Below, in pieces: positions 57,153-64,000 of a stretch of 64,000 nt of DNA. The notes beneath the pieces were generated by a model. The model saw nothing but the letters and a program-made list of their open reading frames with translations, had not been told where the DNA came from and ran no database searches. A program made the position numbers and the translations under genes. Numbering within the stretch: the stretch's first letter is position 1; each line of letters begins with the position of its first letter. Origin of the DNA: Sphingobacterium kitahiroshimense (GTDB taxonomy: Bacteria > Bacteroidota > Bacteroidia > Sphingobacteriales > Sphingobacteriaceae); the NCBI RefSeq assembly GCF_025961315.1, contig NZ_JAOQNK010000001.1:62001-126000 (forward strand). Reading direction: 5' to 3'.

Positions 57153-57310
57153 TTTTAAAATTTATGATTTTGGTTAATCTAACTTGTTTCAAAGTATCTC
57201 TTAGTAATGTTGAGCAAAATACCTCTTCATCATCTATTTTTTCAACAACCCATTTTTTGCGTCGAGTCGGCTTTATAAAACACTTCGTCGTCAATTTTAA
57301 ATTGTTCCAT
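57142..57310 (-). pseudogene. Frameshifted small gene (YodC/DUF2158-like)
   Basis: The minus strand begins MEQFKIDDEVFYKADSTQK at the ATG 57308-57310 and reaches a TGA soon after an A6 run. One frame over, directly past the A6 run, the sequence continues WVVEKIDDEEVFCSTLLRD to a TAA that overlaps the DUF2971 start. Removing one A would give a 55-residue protein resembling the small YodC/DUF2158 type. The coupling to the downstream gene suggests the second frame was translated. It could be a mutation, a slippage site or a sequencing error. Confidence 0.55.
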
Positions 57311-57428
57311 TATAAGTATTTATCGTTATAAGATCGAAATATCGCATGGTATATGACTTCAGTAGGGAAGTCATGAAAATACCCCAAAGGGTTAATATGT
57401 TGTAATCCCATGAAGTAGCTTATTATAA

Positions 57429-58058
57429 CTAGATTATCTGATCTTTATTGAGTTCTTTTTTCTTTTTTTCTAATTTAATCAAAAGTTCTTCCATTATCTT
57501 TTTACTTTCTTCAGAAACAAATTTATAAATATGCTTAGTTCCTTGCTTTCTGTTTGTGTAAATGACATAATTCCTTAAACTACCTGTTTTAAATAACACT
57601 GTTATTCGATTAGCTTCAGCTTTTGATTTTACTTCATCTGGTAACTTTTCATGAATATCTGTAGGAGTAAATTCATCAGTAATCTTTAAATCCCTTAATA
57701 TTTTCATTGTATGAAGAGGTAAATCAAGCTCTGTATCAATGATATTGCTTGAAGGACCATTCTCGGATCGAGCATCTATTATTGCAATTGTGCTTGCAGG
57801 TAACTTTTCTTTGGGATGAAGTTTAGTTCTAGGGTTTCCAAATTGATGATACTTCATGCCAAAAACTGATGAAATTTTATTAGCTCTTTTCAGACCTAAT
57901 GTTGTCTGTAGAGAGATTATTTTTCTCACATCAGTAGCATTAGTATTAATCAATTTACCCAGATCAGCTTCTTCCAAATGATAAAAAGTCAAAGCCTCGA
58001 CGATTCTGTCTGCAAATTCTTTATCGGGATTATAATTTTCTTTTGTCAAAATATACAA
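57429..58058 (-). CDS. HTH/winged-helix hypothetical protein
   Basis: The 209-residue protein has an N-terminal XRE-like helix-turn-helix region (DRIVEALTFYHLEEADLGKLINTNATDVRKIISLQTTLGLKRANKISSVFGMKYHQFGNP, residues 18-77). The C-terminal part (about 120-195) resembles a winged helix (LRDLKITDEFTPTDIHEKLPDEVK...VLFKTGSLRNYVIYTNRKQGTKHIYKF). It is likely a regulator and could control neighbouring defence genes. No named family is recognised. Confidence 0.7.
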   Translation of the reverse strand: MYILTKENYNPDKEFADRIVEALTFYHLEEADLGKLINTNATDVRKIISLQTTLGLKRANKISSVFGMKYHQFGNPRTKLHPKEKLPASTIAIIDARSENGPSSNIIDTELDLPLHTMKILRDLKITDEFTPTDIHEKLPDEVKSKAEANRITVLFKTGSLRNYVIYTNRKQGTKHIYKFVSEESKKIMEELLIKLEKKKKELNKDQII

Positions 58059-58207
58059 TATATTTGTTTTCTATATTTTATTGATTATCTTTGTTTAAGC
58101 GATTAAAACACGAGGGTTAAATCCTTTGTGAACGATGTATCTCGATCTGTAAACGACTAAATTACCCCGAGAGAACCGTGATATCGCCCCGTGCTCAAAA
58201 AGTTTAT

Positions 58208-58341
58208 TACATTTGTAATTCTTTATAAAGCATGTGGGTGATTTGCGTAAGCTCTAGAGGGTAGAGTCCATGTCTCGTGTAGATATAGACGACAGAGGTT
58301 AGTCACCTTCAGATCTAGAGTGCAATCACCCCTTGCTTTTT
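58208..58341 (+). ncRNA. Candidate small structured RNA
   Basis: A TACATTTG box (58208-58215) matches the Bacteroidota -7 element. Downstream there is a closed structure: GGGTGATTTGC (58236-58246) pairs with GCAATCACCC (58322-58331), CTCTAGA (58252-58258) with TCTAGAG (58314-58320), and an inner arm around 58271-58293 can pair (TGTCTCGT with ACGACA). Five T residues follow at 58337-58341. Promoter box, nested stem and terminal T run fit an independent RNA of about 115 nt. No known class is recognised and no -33 TTG is visible. Confidence 0.45.
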
Positions 58342-58395
58342 AAGAGGAAATTGACACTTCGAAAAGATGATCGTTCGACATAACCAAAAATAATT

Positions 58396-58509
58396 ATGAT
58401 GAAACGATTCAAAACCACCCACAGAACCACCACAAACCTGATCCAGGATCAGAGTCCACGGTTCATCAATTTCAGTGTAATAAAGAACATATCCTGTCCG
58501 CCAGAATAG
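58396..58509 (+). CDS. Possible 37-codon leader peptide
   Basis: A short frame (two adjacent ATG codons, then KRFKTTHRTTTNLIQDQ, stop at 58507-58509) follows the candidate RNA. The peptide is basic and threonine-rich. No ribosome binding site or family supports it, so it may be chance. Confidence 0.2.
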   Translation: MMKRFKTTHRTTTNLIQDQSPRFINFSVIKNISCPPE

Positions 58510-58988
58510 GGCGTTTAGTAAAACATAAGTATAAATAGGATAGGGGATTTTGTTCCAAATCTAAAAGGCGCATTTTAGTAAAAGCATGGTGTAGCGACTA
58601 TACTTAATATTAAAAATGACGTTCTAATAAGGTTAAAACTAGCTTGTTCCCATGCTATGATGGCTTATGTTACCGACTTTCATCTTGATATACAATTGCT
58701 TGCATAGGCTAAATTGGATCGGATTTTAACGTTTTGCAACTTAAAATTACACTTTTCTAGTCATAAAGCAAATTATTGTCATCAAGTTTTATTGATTTAC
58801 ATCAATAATGGAAAGTCGGTTCTTGTTCTTTAACCCCAATAATGCAATAATGAAGACCATTATATAACCAATTGACGACGACGTAAAATTGCATTTTCTT
58901 GATTTAATATTTTTTTAACTGGTTTCCTTACGGCGCGAGCCATATCCAAATAGTTCGGTTTTAAGGGAGCCAATTTAAACTAAAAAAA
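58510..58988. other. Gene-free stretch before the 230-residue gene
   Basis: I see no gene or clear structure here. It is AT-rich and should contain the promoter of the following gene, but no convincing TTG/TAnnTTTG pair was found. Confidence 0.4.
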
Positions 58989-59681
58989 ATGCAAAATACT
59001 TGCTACTGGGATAGCTATGCGCTAACCTTAAGAGAGGTAATGTCTTCTTATCTGCGTGAAAATCGTGTTCCTGTTATTAAAAAACGAACTATGATCACTC
59101 TTTTACCCGAACGATTCTTTAAAACTACGTTGTTACCAATTTCCGAAAGCTTCGCGCAATCGGCGATGAAGTATGTCATAAAGGAAAGACCGTCACAGCG
59201 TTATTACTCGCTTATGATCCGTCTGCTAGAGCCTTCGGATTCTTTCAGTATGGTTGTGCGCAATGACAATACCGATGTACTGCGGATCTCACTGATCAAT
59301 ATGACCGTGTATGAGATTTATCTCTTTGCTTTGGGACTGCCTGCTAATTTTCGTCTTAACCAAATATTGGTGCTAGGAGAACATAAAGAACGGTTTATAC
59401 CATTAGAGAAAGGGGAGAGTATCTCTTCATATTGTTATGAACTGGCTGTACCTGCACGGACAGAAAGGGAAGAATACCGACAACGGATACTGAACGATCT
59501 CAACAAGCACTTTGGAATAGAAGTGAGCTTAGAAAGATTGACCATCGTAAAAGATAGTCGCAAGGTATTGAGCATAGTAGGAGAGTCTGTAGAGTTGATC
59601 TGGGAAGAACAGCTTATGATGATCATTAAAGCCAAAAGAACGGTAAAAGAAAACCAAGAATTAATCTTAGAAAAGTATTAG
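58989..59681 (+). CDS. Hypothetical protein upstream of the SusC locus
   Basis: I do not recognise this 230-residue soluble protein. It has no signal peptide. A central segment (SMVVRNDNTDVLRISLINMTVYEIYLFALGLPANF, about 78-112) is hydrophobic and strand-rich, and the C-terminal third is helical and charged. The start was taken at the first ATG after an in-frame stop. It is on the same strand as the SusC-like gene, 115 bases before the long open frame, with a GC-rich hairpin between. Confidence 0.6.
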   Translation: MQNTCYWDSYALTLREVMSSYLRENRVPVIKKRTMITLLPERFFKTTLLPISESFAQSAMKYVIKERPSQRYYSLMIRLLEPSDSFSMVVRNDNTDVLRISLINMTVYEIYLFALGLPANFRLNQILVLGEHKERFIPLEKGESISSYCYELAVPARTEREEYRQRILNDLNKHFGIEVSLERLTIVKDSRKVLSIVGESVELIWEEQLMMIIKAKRTVKENQELILEKY

Positions 59682-59712
59682 TAAAGTTTCACTACCTGTG
59701 ATCTCCGCATGC

Positions 59713-59753
59713 TGCCGAGGGAAAAAGGCTAAATGATCAAGTCTCCCTCGGTA
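59713..59753 (+). other. Hairpin between the hypothetical gene and the SusC leader
   Basis: CCGAGGGA (59715-59722) pairs with TCCCTCGG (59744-59751), and the stem can extend by a G-U and a T-A pair. No T run follows, so it is more likely an RNA processing or stability element than an intrinsic terminator. Confidence 0.5.
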
Positions 59754-59981
59754 GTAAAAGGAGCAGTGAAGCTTTATGTCCAAAAAATTAAAATAATGAA
59801 CATAATCATACAATATATAGTCAAGTTCTGGGATTATCTCCGGAAACTATTTAAGCCTGAAAGGGAAGGTGTGCTATTAAGCAAAAAGCAGACGGAATTA
59901 TCTGAATATTCTATTGCTAAAGAAGCGCCAGAAAATAATATTGCGCATGCAACTAATGTTGATTTTATCAGCCAATATCCC

Positions 59982-60192
59982 TTCGATGAAAGTTCGACAA
60001 ACGTTCGAGATAACCTTGGGACTGGTTCGGGACTGATTCGGAAATCATTCGGCAGTTCTTCGACTGCTGTTCGGCAAGTTCCCGAAGGCCAGTCGAAGCG
60101 CAGTCGAACAGCACCCGAACAAGACTCGAAGGAGTGTCGAACACGTCTCGAAGCGGAGTCGAACAAAAGTCGAACAGAAGTCGAACAAAAGG
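59982..60192 (+). repeat. Undecamer array A: TTCG arm then CGAA arm
   Basis: TTCG starts at 59982, 59993, 60004, 60026, 60037, 60048, 60059 and 60070 (slot 60015 is a degenerate CTTG). CGAA starts at 60083, 60094, 60105, 60116, 60127, 60138, 60149, 60160, 60171 and 60182. Every step is 11 nt. The other seven bases of each unit vary. The second arm carries the reverse complement of the first arm's core, so the array forms a word-level dyad. Confidence 0.9.
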
Positions 60193-60254
60193 AACTCAAG
60201 CTAGAAACTTCTGATTTTTTCCTAACCAACTTAACACCAACTTCTAAATTTCTG

Positions 60255-60341
60255 CGACTGGGCTTCGACTTGGCATCGGGATTTCATCGGCTACAGTGCA
60301 TGAAAAGTCGAAGGATAGTCGAGCAAAAGTCAAGTGGAAGC
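60255..60341 (+). repeat. Undecamer array B: CGACT/CGG arm then TCGA arm
   Basis: CG cores start at 60255, 60266, 60277 and 60288 (CGACT, CGACT, CGGGA, CGGCT). The opposite arm has TCGAA, TCGAG and TCAAG with C at 60309, 60320 and 60331. Steps are 11 nt within each arm. Confidence 0.75.
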
Positions 60342-60486
60342 AGAAAAAGGGGGCAAGACAGGGAAAAGAAAGTTAGTAGCAATTTACTGGATGTGGCAAA
60401 CAGTAAATTGAGGCATTGTCTGGGAGGTACCCGCTATATACCTGCTTTTAACTCGCTTCGGAACTTGTTTTACCTCCGGCCGTCGT

Positions 60487-60630
60487 TGCACCGTATGTGC
60501 ACCGTACCTCTCCCGTCCCTGCACCAGGAAAAGGACGGTGCAACTACGGTGCAAGTGTGGTGCAGTTACAGGGAAAGCTGCTACAAGGGTAAAAGACGGT
60601 TAAAAGAAAGTCCGAACAAGATCCGAAGCA
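60487..60630 (+). repeat. Undecamer array C: TGCACCGT arm then ACGGTGCA arm
   Basis: TGCACC-type units start at 60487, 60498, 60509 (degenerate TCTCCCG) and 60520. The opposite arm has TGCA at 60539, 60550 and 60561, preceded by ACGG or GTGG. A further 11-nt step separates TCCGAA at 60611 and 60622. The cores of the two arms are reverse complements. Confidence 0.8.
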
Positions 60631-60689
60631 ATTGCTTTGCTTTTTTAATGATTTTCATGAAGAATGTACTTGCTAAAATCGTTCTTGAT

Positions 60690-60788
60690 GTACGGTCAGT
60701 GTACGGTTTATTCACGAATGCCCTACCGAAAAGGTACCAAAAAGGTACTGGGAATGTACTGGAGAGCTACCAAAGAGCTACTGAGGTT
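60690..60788 (+). repeat. Undecamer array D: GTAC units
   Basis: GTAC or CTAC starts at 60690, 60701, 60723, 60734, 60745, 60756, 60767 and 60778, with a degenerate TCAC in slot 60712. That is nine slots in unbroken 11-nt phase. The left units read GTACGG, the right ones GGTAC, so orientation reverses near 60,728. Confidence 0.85.
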
Positions 60789-60860
60789 AATAGCTTAGCA
60801 GTGCTTGGACTGGCTTGTGCTAGGCAAATATGGAAGTTTAGTTTTCCATGTGTTGGCCAA

Positions 60861-60990
60861 GCGTCCGTAATGCGTATGCTAAGTACTGGTAATGCATGGA
60901 TAGTGCGTAAAACGGTACCCATTTACGCACTACTGACGCACTATCAACGCTTTATCTATGCTTCATCCATACTTGATCCCTACATGGAAA
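60861..60990 (+). repeat. Undecamer array E: GCGT arm then ACGC arm
   Basis: Left cores are at 60861 (GCGT), 60872 (GCGT), 60883 (GTAC, degenerate), 60894 (GCAT) and 60905 (GCGT). Right cores are at 60925, 60936 and 60947 (ACGC), 60958 (ATGC), 60969 (ATAC) and 60980 (CTAC). All steps are 11 nt. TAGTGCGTAAA and TTTACGCACTA form a perfect 11-bp dyad at the centre. Confidence 0.85.
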
Positions 60991-63900
60991 GCGTATTATC
61001 TCAAATAAGAGGTTTTAAGCGATCCAATTTCTTTTGCCAAGCATCTAAGTGGTTAGGCATTAATAATCTATCTAATCGCTTAAAATGCTTTTCAAATCAA
61101 GTGCAAGGGGGTATAAGAGATGTTGTGAATGAGAGTTTTGTAAAGCTATCGCTAAAATCAACGTTTCCAGCGGTAATGATCTTACTGTTGATGCTGGCCT
61201 TCGGAACGGTAAGCGCACAAGGTCAGAATAAGCAAAATTATGTGTTGCAAGGAACGGTTATTTCTGCTGTAGATAAGAAGCCGTTGCAAGGAGTATCTGT
61301 GCGCGTAGAAGCCGAAGATATCAAGGTTTCTAGTAAAAAAGACGGTTCGTTCAGCACACCAGTAGCCCACCGAAAAGGTAAAGTCAAATTGACCTATGTC
61401 GGCTACAAGACAGTGGAGTTGGAATACACCTCCGGAGTGGTGTTGTCTGTGCAACTATCTGTGTTCGATAATCAACTTGATGAAGTGGAGGTGGTGTCGA
61501 CCGGTTTTCAAAAAATCCCGAAAGAAAGAGCGACAGGGAGTTTTGAGTTTGTGGATAATAAGCTGTTTAACAGGAAGGTGTCGACAGACTTTGTGAGTAG
61601 GCTGGAGGATGTGGTGCCGAGTATATCTACGAATAAAACTTATACGCCTAGCCGAGGTAAATTATTGGGAATTAATATTAGAGGAACGAGTACAATGGAC
61701 TGGAATGTATGGCCATTAGTTGTAATTGATGGAGTGCCCTATCAAAATAATTTTGATCATTTAAATGGTAGTTTTAATAATATCAACCCGAATGATATCG
61801 AGAATATCACCGTATTAAAGGATGCTGCAGCTTCATCAATTTGGGGAGCGCAATCTGGAAACGGTGTAATTGTGATCACGACCAAGCGAGGTAAATACAA
61901 TCAACCCTTTCAACTTTCAGTGAATAGTAATGTGACCATTGCGCAGAAACCTGATCTCTATTACTATCCTCAGATGAATACATCAGATTATATCGATCTG
62001 GAAAAAGAACTGTTTGACAAAGGATATTGGAACAGTCGCATGAACCGATATAGTCAATACTTATCGCCAGTAATTCAGCTTTTAAAAAAAAATAAGGAAG
62101 GTGATTTGAATCAAATGGATTTGAACAAAGAGTTGGATGCTTTGCGGGGTATTGATATGCGAGATGATTTTCAGAAATACATCTACCGGGAGTCTGTCAA
62201 TCAGCAATACAACGTGCAACTGCGGGGTGGTTCTGAAAAGATGAATACTTCTTTTTCTGTTGGATACGATAAGAATCTTGCGACTCTGGTGACTTCTTCC
62301 TATAACCGTTTAACAGTTAAAAACAACACACAAGTGCGACCGATAAAAAACCTGAGTTTTGATCTTGGAATCACGTACACAGAGTCGAAAAGAAAGGATG
62401 CACAGACGAATATGGTCGGATACAATGTGATGGGGAGGGGAAAAGGGAATTACCCATATTTAAAATTGGCCGATGAAAATGGGGTTCCCTTAGTTGCTGA
62501 TGCAATTGGATTTAACCCAATATTCAGAGATACAGTAGCAGGTGGAAGATTGCTGGATTGGAAGTATAGACCATTAAAAGAGATTAATGATACCCATATA
62601 CTGACCAATATCAGGGAAATATTTTTGAATTTAAAGGGGACGTATCAAATTACTCCAGATCTTAATGCATCTATCTTATATGCTTATCAAAGAGCTTCGC
62701 AACCAACTGAGAATTGGCAGGGGCTTGGTGCTGTACAATTAAGACAAACAATCAACTATCGAGCATCCTGGGATAAGGATAAAGTAATATGGAACCTTCC
62801 TGTTGGGGATTACTTGAATACACTGCACCGGAATAATGAAACGCATCAGTTACGTTATCAGATGGACTTTACAAAAGCATGGAGTGAACTTCATCATGTG
62901 TCTGCAATTGCCGGAGCAGAGGTTCGTCAAGTAAGTAGTGATATGATGTCCTCTGTCTTTTGGGGTTACGATCCCAATTTATTGATGCACCAACCTGTGC
63001 AAACGGGTAAGCAGGTTCCTGCAATAAATGGAATTGCCGGAGGTACTTTCTTGGATGACTATTCGCAATTGGCCGCTTATACAAATCGGTACACTTCTTA
63101 TTTTGCAAATGCATCTTACACCTACAATAGCCGTTATATTGTCAGTGGTAGTGTCCGAAAAGATGCTTCAAATCTTTTTGGAGTAAAATCAAATGATCGA
63201 GGGCAACCTTTTTGGTCTCTTGGAGGTGCATGGGTGTTATCGAAAGAATCTTTTATCAATGACCAAATATTTCCACTACTGAAATTGCGCGCTACTTATG
63301 GGTATAACGGCAATGTGAATAACAGCACGGCTGCTTATCCGATTATCAGTATACAGACGAGTCCTGATTATATCACAGGTCAGCCATACGCGAGTATGCA
63401 GTCGCCACCTAATCCCTCTCTACGATGGGAGCGGGTGGGAATGCTCAATTTAGGTTTGGATTTTTCATTTAAAGATCGAATTACGGGATCTGTTGAATAT
63501 TATATCAAACGTCCAAAAGATCTGATAGCAGGAGCAAAGATTGATCCGACGACGGGTTACAGTTCACTTAATGTGAATTCTGCAAATTTAGACGGTCGAG
63601 GTGTAGATATTTCATTGAATAGTGTGAATGTCAAGAGAGCTAATTTTAATTGGACTTCTAATTTAGTCTTCGCTTTTAATCGAACAAAAGTTGTTAAATC
63701 TTATCTCAGCAGTAATAGAGGAAAGGACTATATCGCAGGTCCCTATAATATGTTAATGACACCAATAGAAGGGATGCAACTTTATAGTTTGCTGACTTAT
63801 AAATGGGCAGGACTAGATCCCGAGAACGGAATGCCTCGTGGTTATGTAAATGGTGAAGTTTCCGATGATTATGGAACTATTGTCAATCGGGGGACGATTG

Positions 63901-64000
63901 CAGATCTGGAAAATCATGGATCATTGCAACCGGTTTATTTTGGCTCGTTCCGGAATAATTTTTCGTATAAAAATTTCGAATTATCTTTTAATATTTCCTA
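60984..64000 (+). CDS. SusC/RagA-family TonB-dependent outer-membrane receptor (3' end outside the window)
   Basis: The frame runs off the window. The start shown is the last in-frame ATG before the signal peptide region; a GTG at 61125 after an AAGGGGG would give a more usual leader, and the frame is open back to 59796. A signal peptide (FPAVMILLLMLAFGTVSAQ, cleavage near 61,215) is followed by a carboxypeptidase-like domain (VLQGTVISAVDKKPLQGV...KLTYVGYKTVELEY). The TonB plug follows, with INIRGTSTMDWNVWPLVVIDG and NDIENITVLKDAAASSIWGA...GVIVITTKRG, and then barrel strands. SusC proteins import glycans or peptides with a SusD partner, which would lie downstream. Confidence 0.88.
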   Translation, partial: MESVLSQIRGFKRSNFFCQASKWLGINNLSNRLKCFSNQVQGGIRDVVNESFVKLSLKSTFPAVMILLLMLAFGTVSAQGQNKQNYVLQGTVISAVDKKPLQGVSVRVEAEDIKVSSKKDGSFSTPVAHRKGKVKLTYVGYKTVELEYTSGVVLSVQLSVFDNQLDEVEVVSTGFQKIPKERATGSFEFVDNKLFNRKVSTDFVSRLEDVVPSISTNKTYTPSRGKLLGINIRGTSTMDWNVWPLVVIDGVPYQNNFDHLNGSFNNINPNDIENITVLKDAAASSIWGAQSGNGVIVITTKRGKYNQPFQLSVNSNVTIAQKPDLYYYPQMNTSDYIDLEKELFDKGYWNSRMNRYSQYLSPVIQLLKKNKEGDLNQMDLNKELDALRGIDMRDDFQKYIYRESVNQQYNVQLRGGSEKMNTSFSVGYDKNLATLVTSSYNRLTVKNNTQVRPIKNLSFDLGITYTESKRKDAQTNMVGYNVMGRGKGNYPYLKLADENGVPLVADAIGFNPIFRDTVAGGRLLDWKYRPLKEINDTHILTNIREIFLNLKGTYQITPDLNASILYAYQRASQPTENWQGLGAVQLRQTINYRASWDKDKVIWNLPVGDYLNTLHRNNETHQLRYQMDFTKAWSELHHVSAIAGAEVRQVSSDMMSSVFWGYDPNLLMHQPVQTGKQVPAINGIAGGTFLDDYSQLAAYTNRYTSYFANASYTYNSRYIVSGSVRKDASNLFGVKSNDRGQPFWSLGGAWVLSKESFINDQIFPLLKLRATYGYNGNVNNSTAAYPIISIQTSPDYITGQPYASMQSPPNPSLRWERVGMLNLGLDFSFKDRITGSVEYYIKRPKDLIAGAKIDPTTGYSSLNVNSANLDGRGVDISLNSVNVKRANFNWTSNLVFAFNRTKVVKSYLSSNRGKDYIAGPYNMLMTPIEGMQLYSLLTYKWAGLDPENGMPRGYVNGEVSDDYGTIVNRGTIADLENHGSLQPVYFGSFRNNFSYKNFELSFNIS
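61013..61085 (+). repeat. Long dyad just before the signal peptide
   Basis: TTTTAAGCGAT (61013-61023) and ATCGCTTAAAA (61075-61085) are perfect 11-nt inverted repeats 51 bases apart, with a smaller TGCC/GGCA dyad inside. They follow directly on array E. Confidence 0.7.

Larger units (their letters stand above)
59796..60983 (+). other. Open frame continuous with the SusC gene, built largely from 11-nt unit arrays
   Basis: From the ATG at 59796 the frame runs without a stop into the TonB receptor gene, so about 396 codons precede the ATG at 60984. The first 55 residues (MNIIIQYIVKFWDYLRKLFK start) look protein-like. The rest is rich in R, S, C and K and is unlike any domain I know, because it follows the 11-nt repeat units described separately. 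Either it is a translated N-terminal extension or a structured leader that happens to lack stops. About one stop per 20 codons would be expected by chance in random sequence. Confidence 0.5.

Noticed and set aside
59834..60229. Leftward 131-codon frame
   Set aside because: It is a by-product of the undecamer units, which lack stops on both strands; the composition is serine/arginine noise.
59982..60990. CRISPR array
   Set aside because: Units are 11 nt with a core of four to eight bases and reversed arms. There is no repeat-spacer architecture and no cas gene in the window.

Overview
The window looks like a chromosome segment of a Bacteroidota bacterium of the Sphingobacteriaceae type (Sphingobacterium or a close relative). 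Evidence for this is a SusC/RagA TonB-dependent receptor at the right edge, promoters with the Bacteroidota TAnnTTTG -7 box, a MobA/MobB/MobC and TraA/TraB/TraD mobilisation module of the Bacteroides conjugative-transposon type, and an IntDOT-like tyrosine recombinase. I see no rRNA or tRNA genes.

Region 1 (1 to about 23,690) is an integrated, apparently decayed conjugative or mobilisable element. It carries a two-component system with a truncated YncE-like lipoprotein gene, the mob genes (coupling protein, relaxase, accessory protein), an oriT-like run of hairpins with an octamer array, and traA-traB-traD. The rest of the transfer operon is missing and is replaced by small HTH genes, a receiver-only protein, an IS110-family element and a SulP anion transporter. 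A PRTRC cassette (ThiF, B, F-position, C, E, DUF932, SSB) follows, then a tyrosine recombinase. Next to the recombinase an inverted-repeat, attachment-like site abuts the open 3' part of a large sacsin-like/DUF3883 gene, which seems to have been cut by integration.

Region 2 (about 23,690 to 58,060) is a dense anti-phage defence island. It holds the truncated DUF3883 gene, a two-gene Druantia type III system (druH, druE), two adjacent DUF262 proteins of the GmrSD kind (the second with a C-terminal DUF1524/HNH-like part), and a type I restriction-modification operon (XRE regulator, hsdM, hsdS, hsdR, YgjP-type metallopeptidase). It continues with a single-gene helicase-nuclease fusion flanked by related short repeats, a Hachiman system (hamA, hamB), a DUF2971 gene preceded by a frameshifted small gene, and an HTH/winged-helix protein.

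Region 3 (58,060 to 64,000) holds a candidate small structured RNA, an unrecognised 230-residue gene, and a SusC/RagA receptor that runs off the window. The roughly 1.2 kb in front of the receptor is the most unusual part of the window. It is built from successive arrays of degenerate 11-nt units with strict 11-nt phase. Each array has its own core word (TTCG/CGAA, CGACT, TGCACCGT, GTAC, GCGT/ACGC), most are arranged as opposed arms, and all of it lies in one open frame continuous with the receptor.
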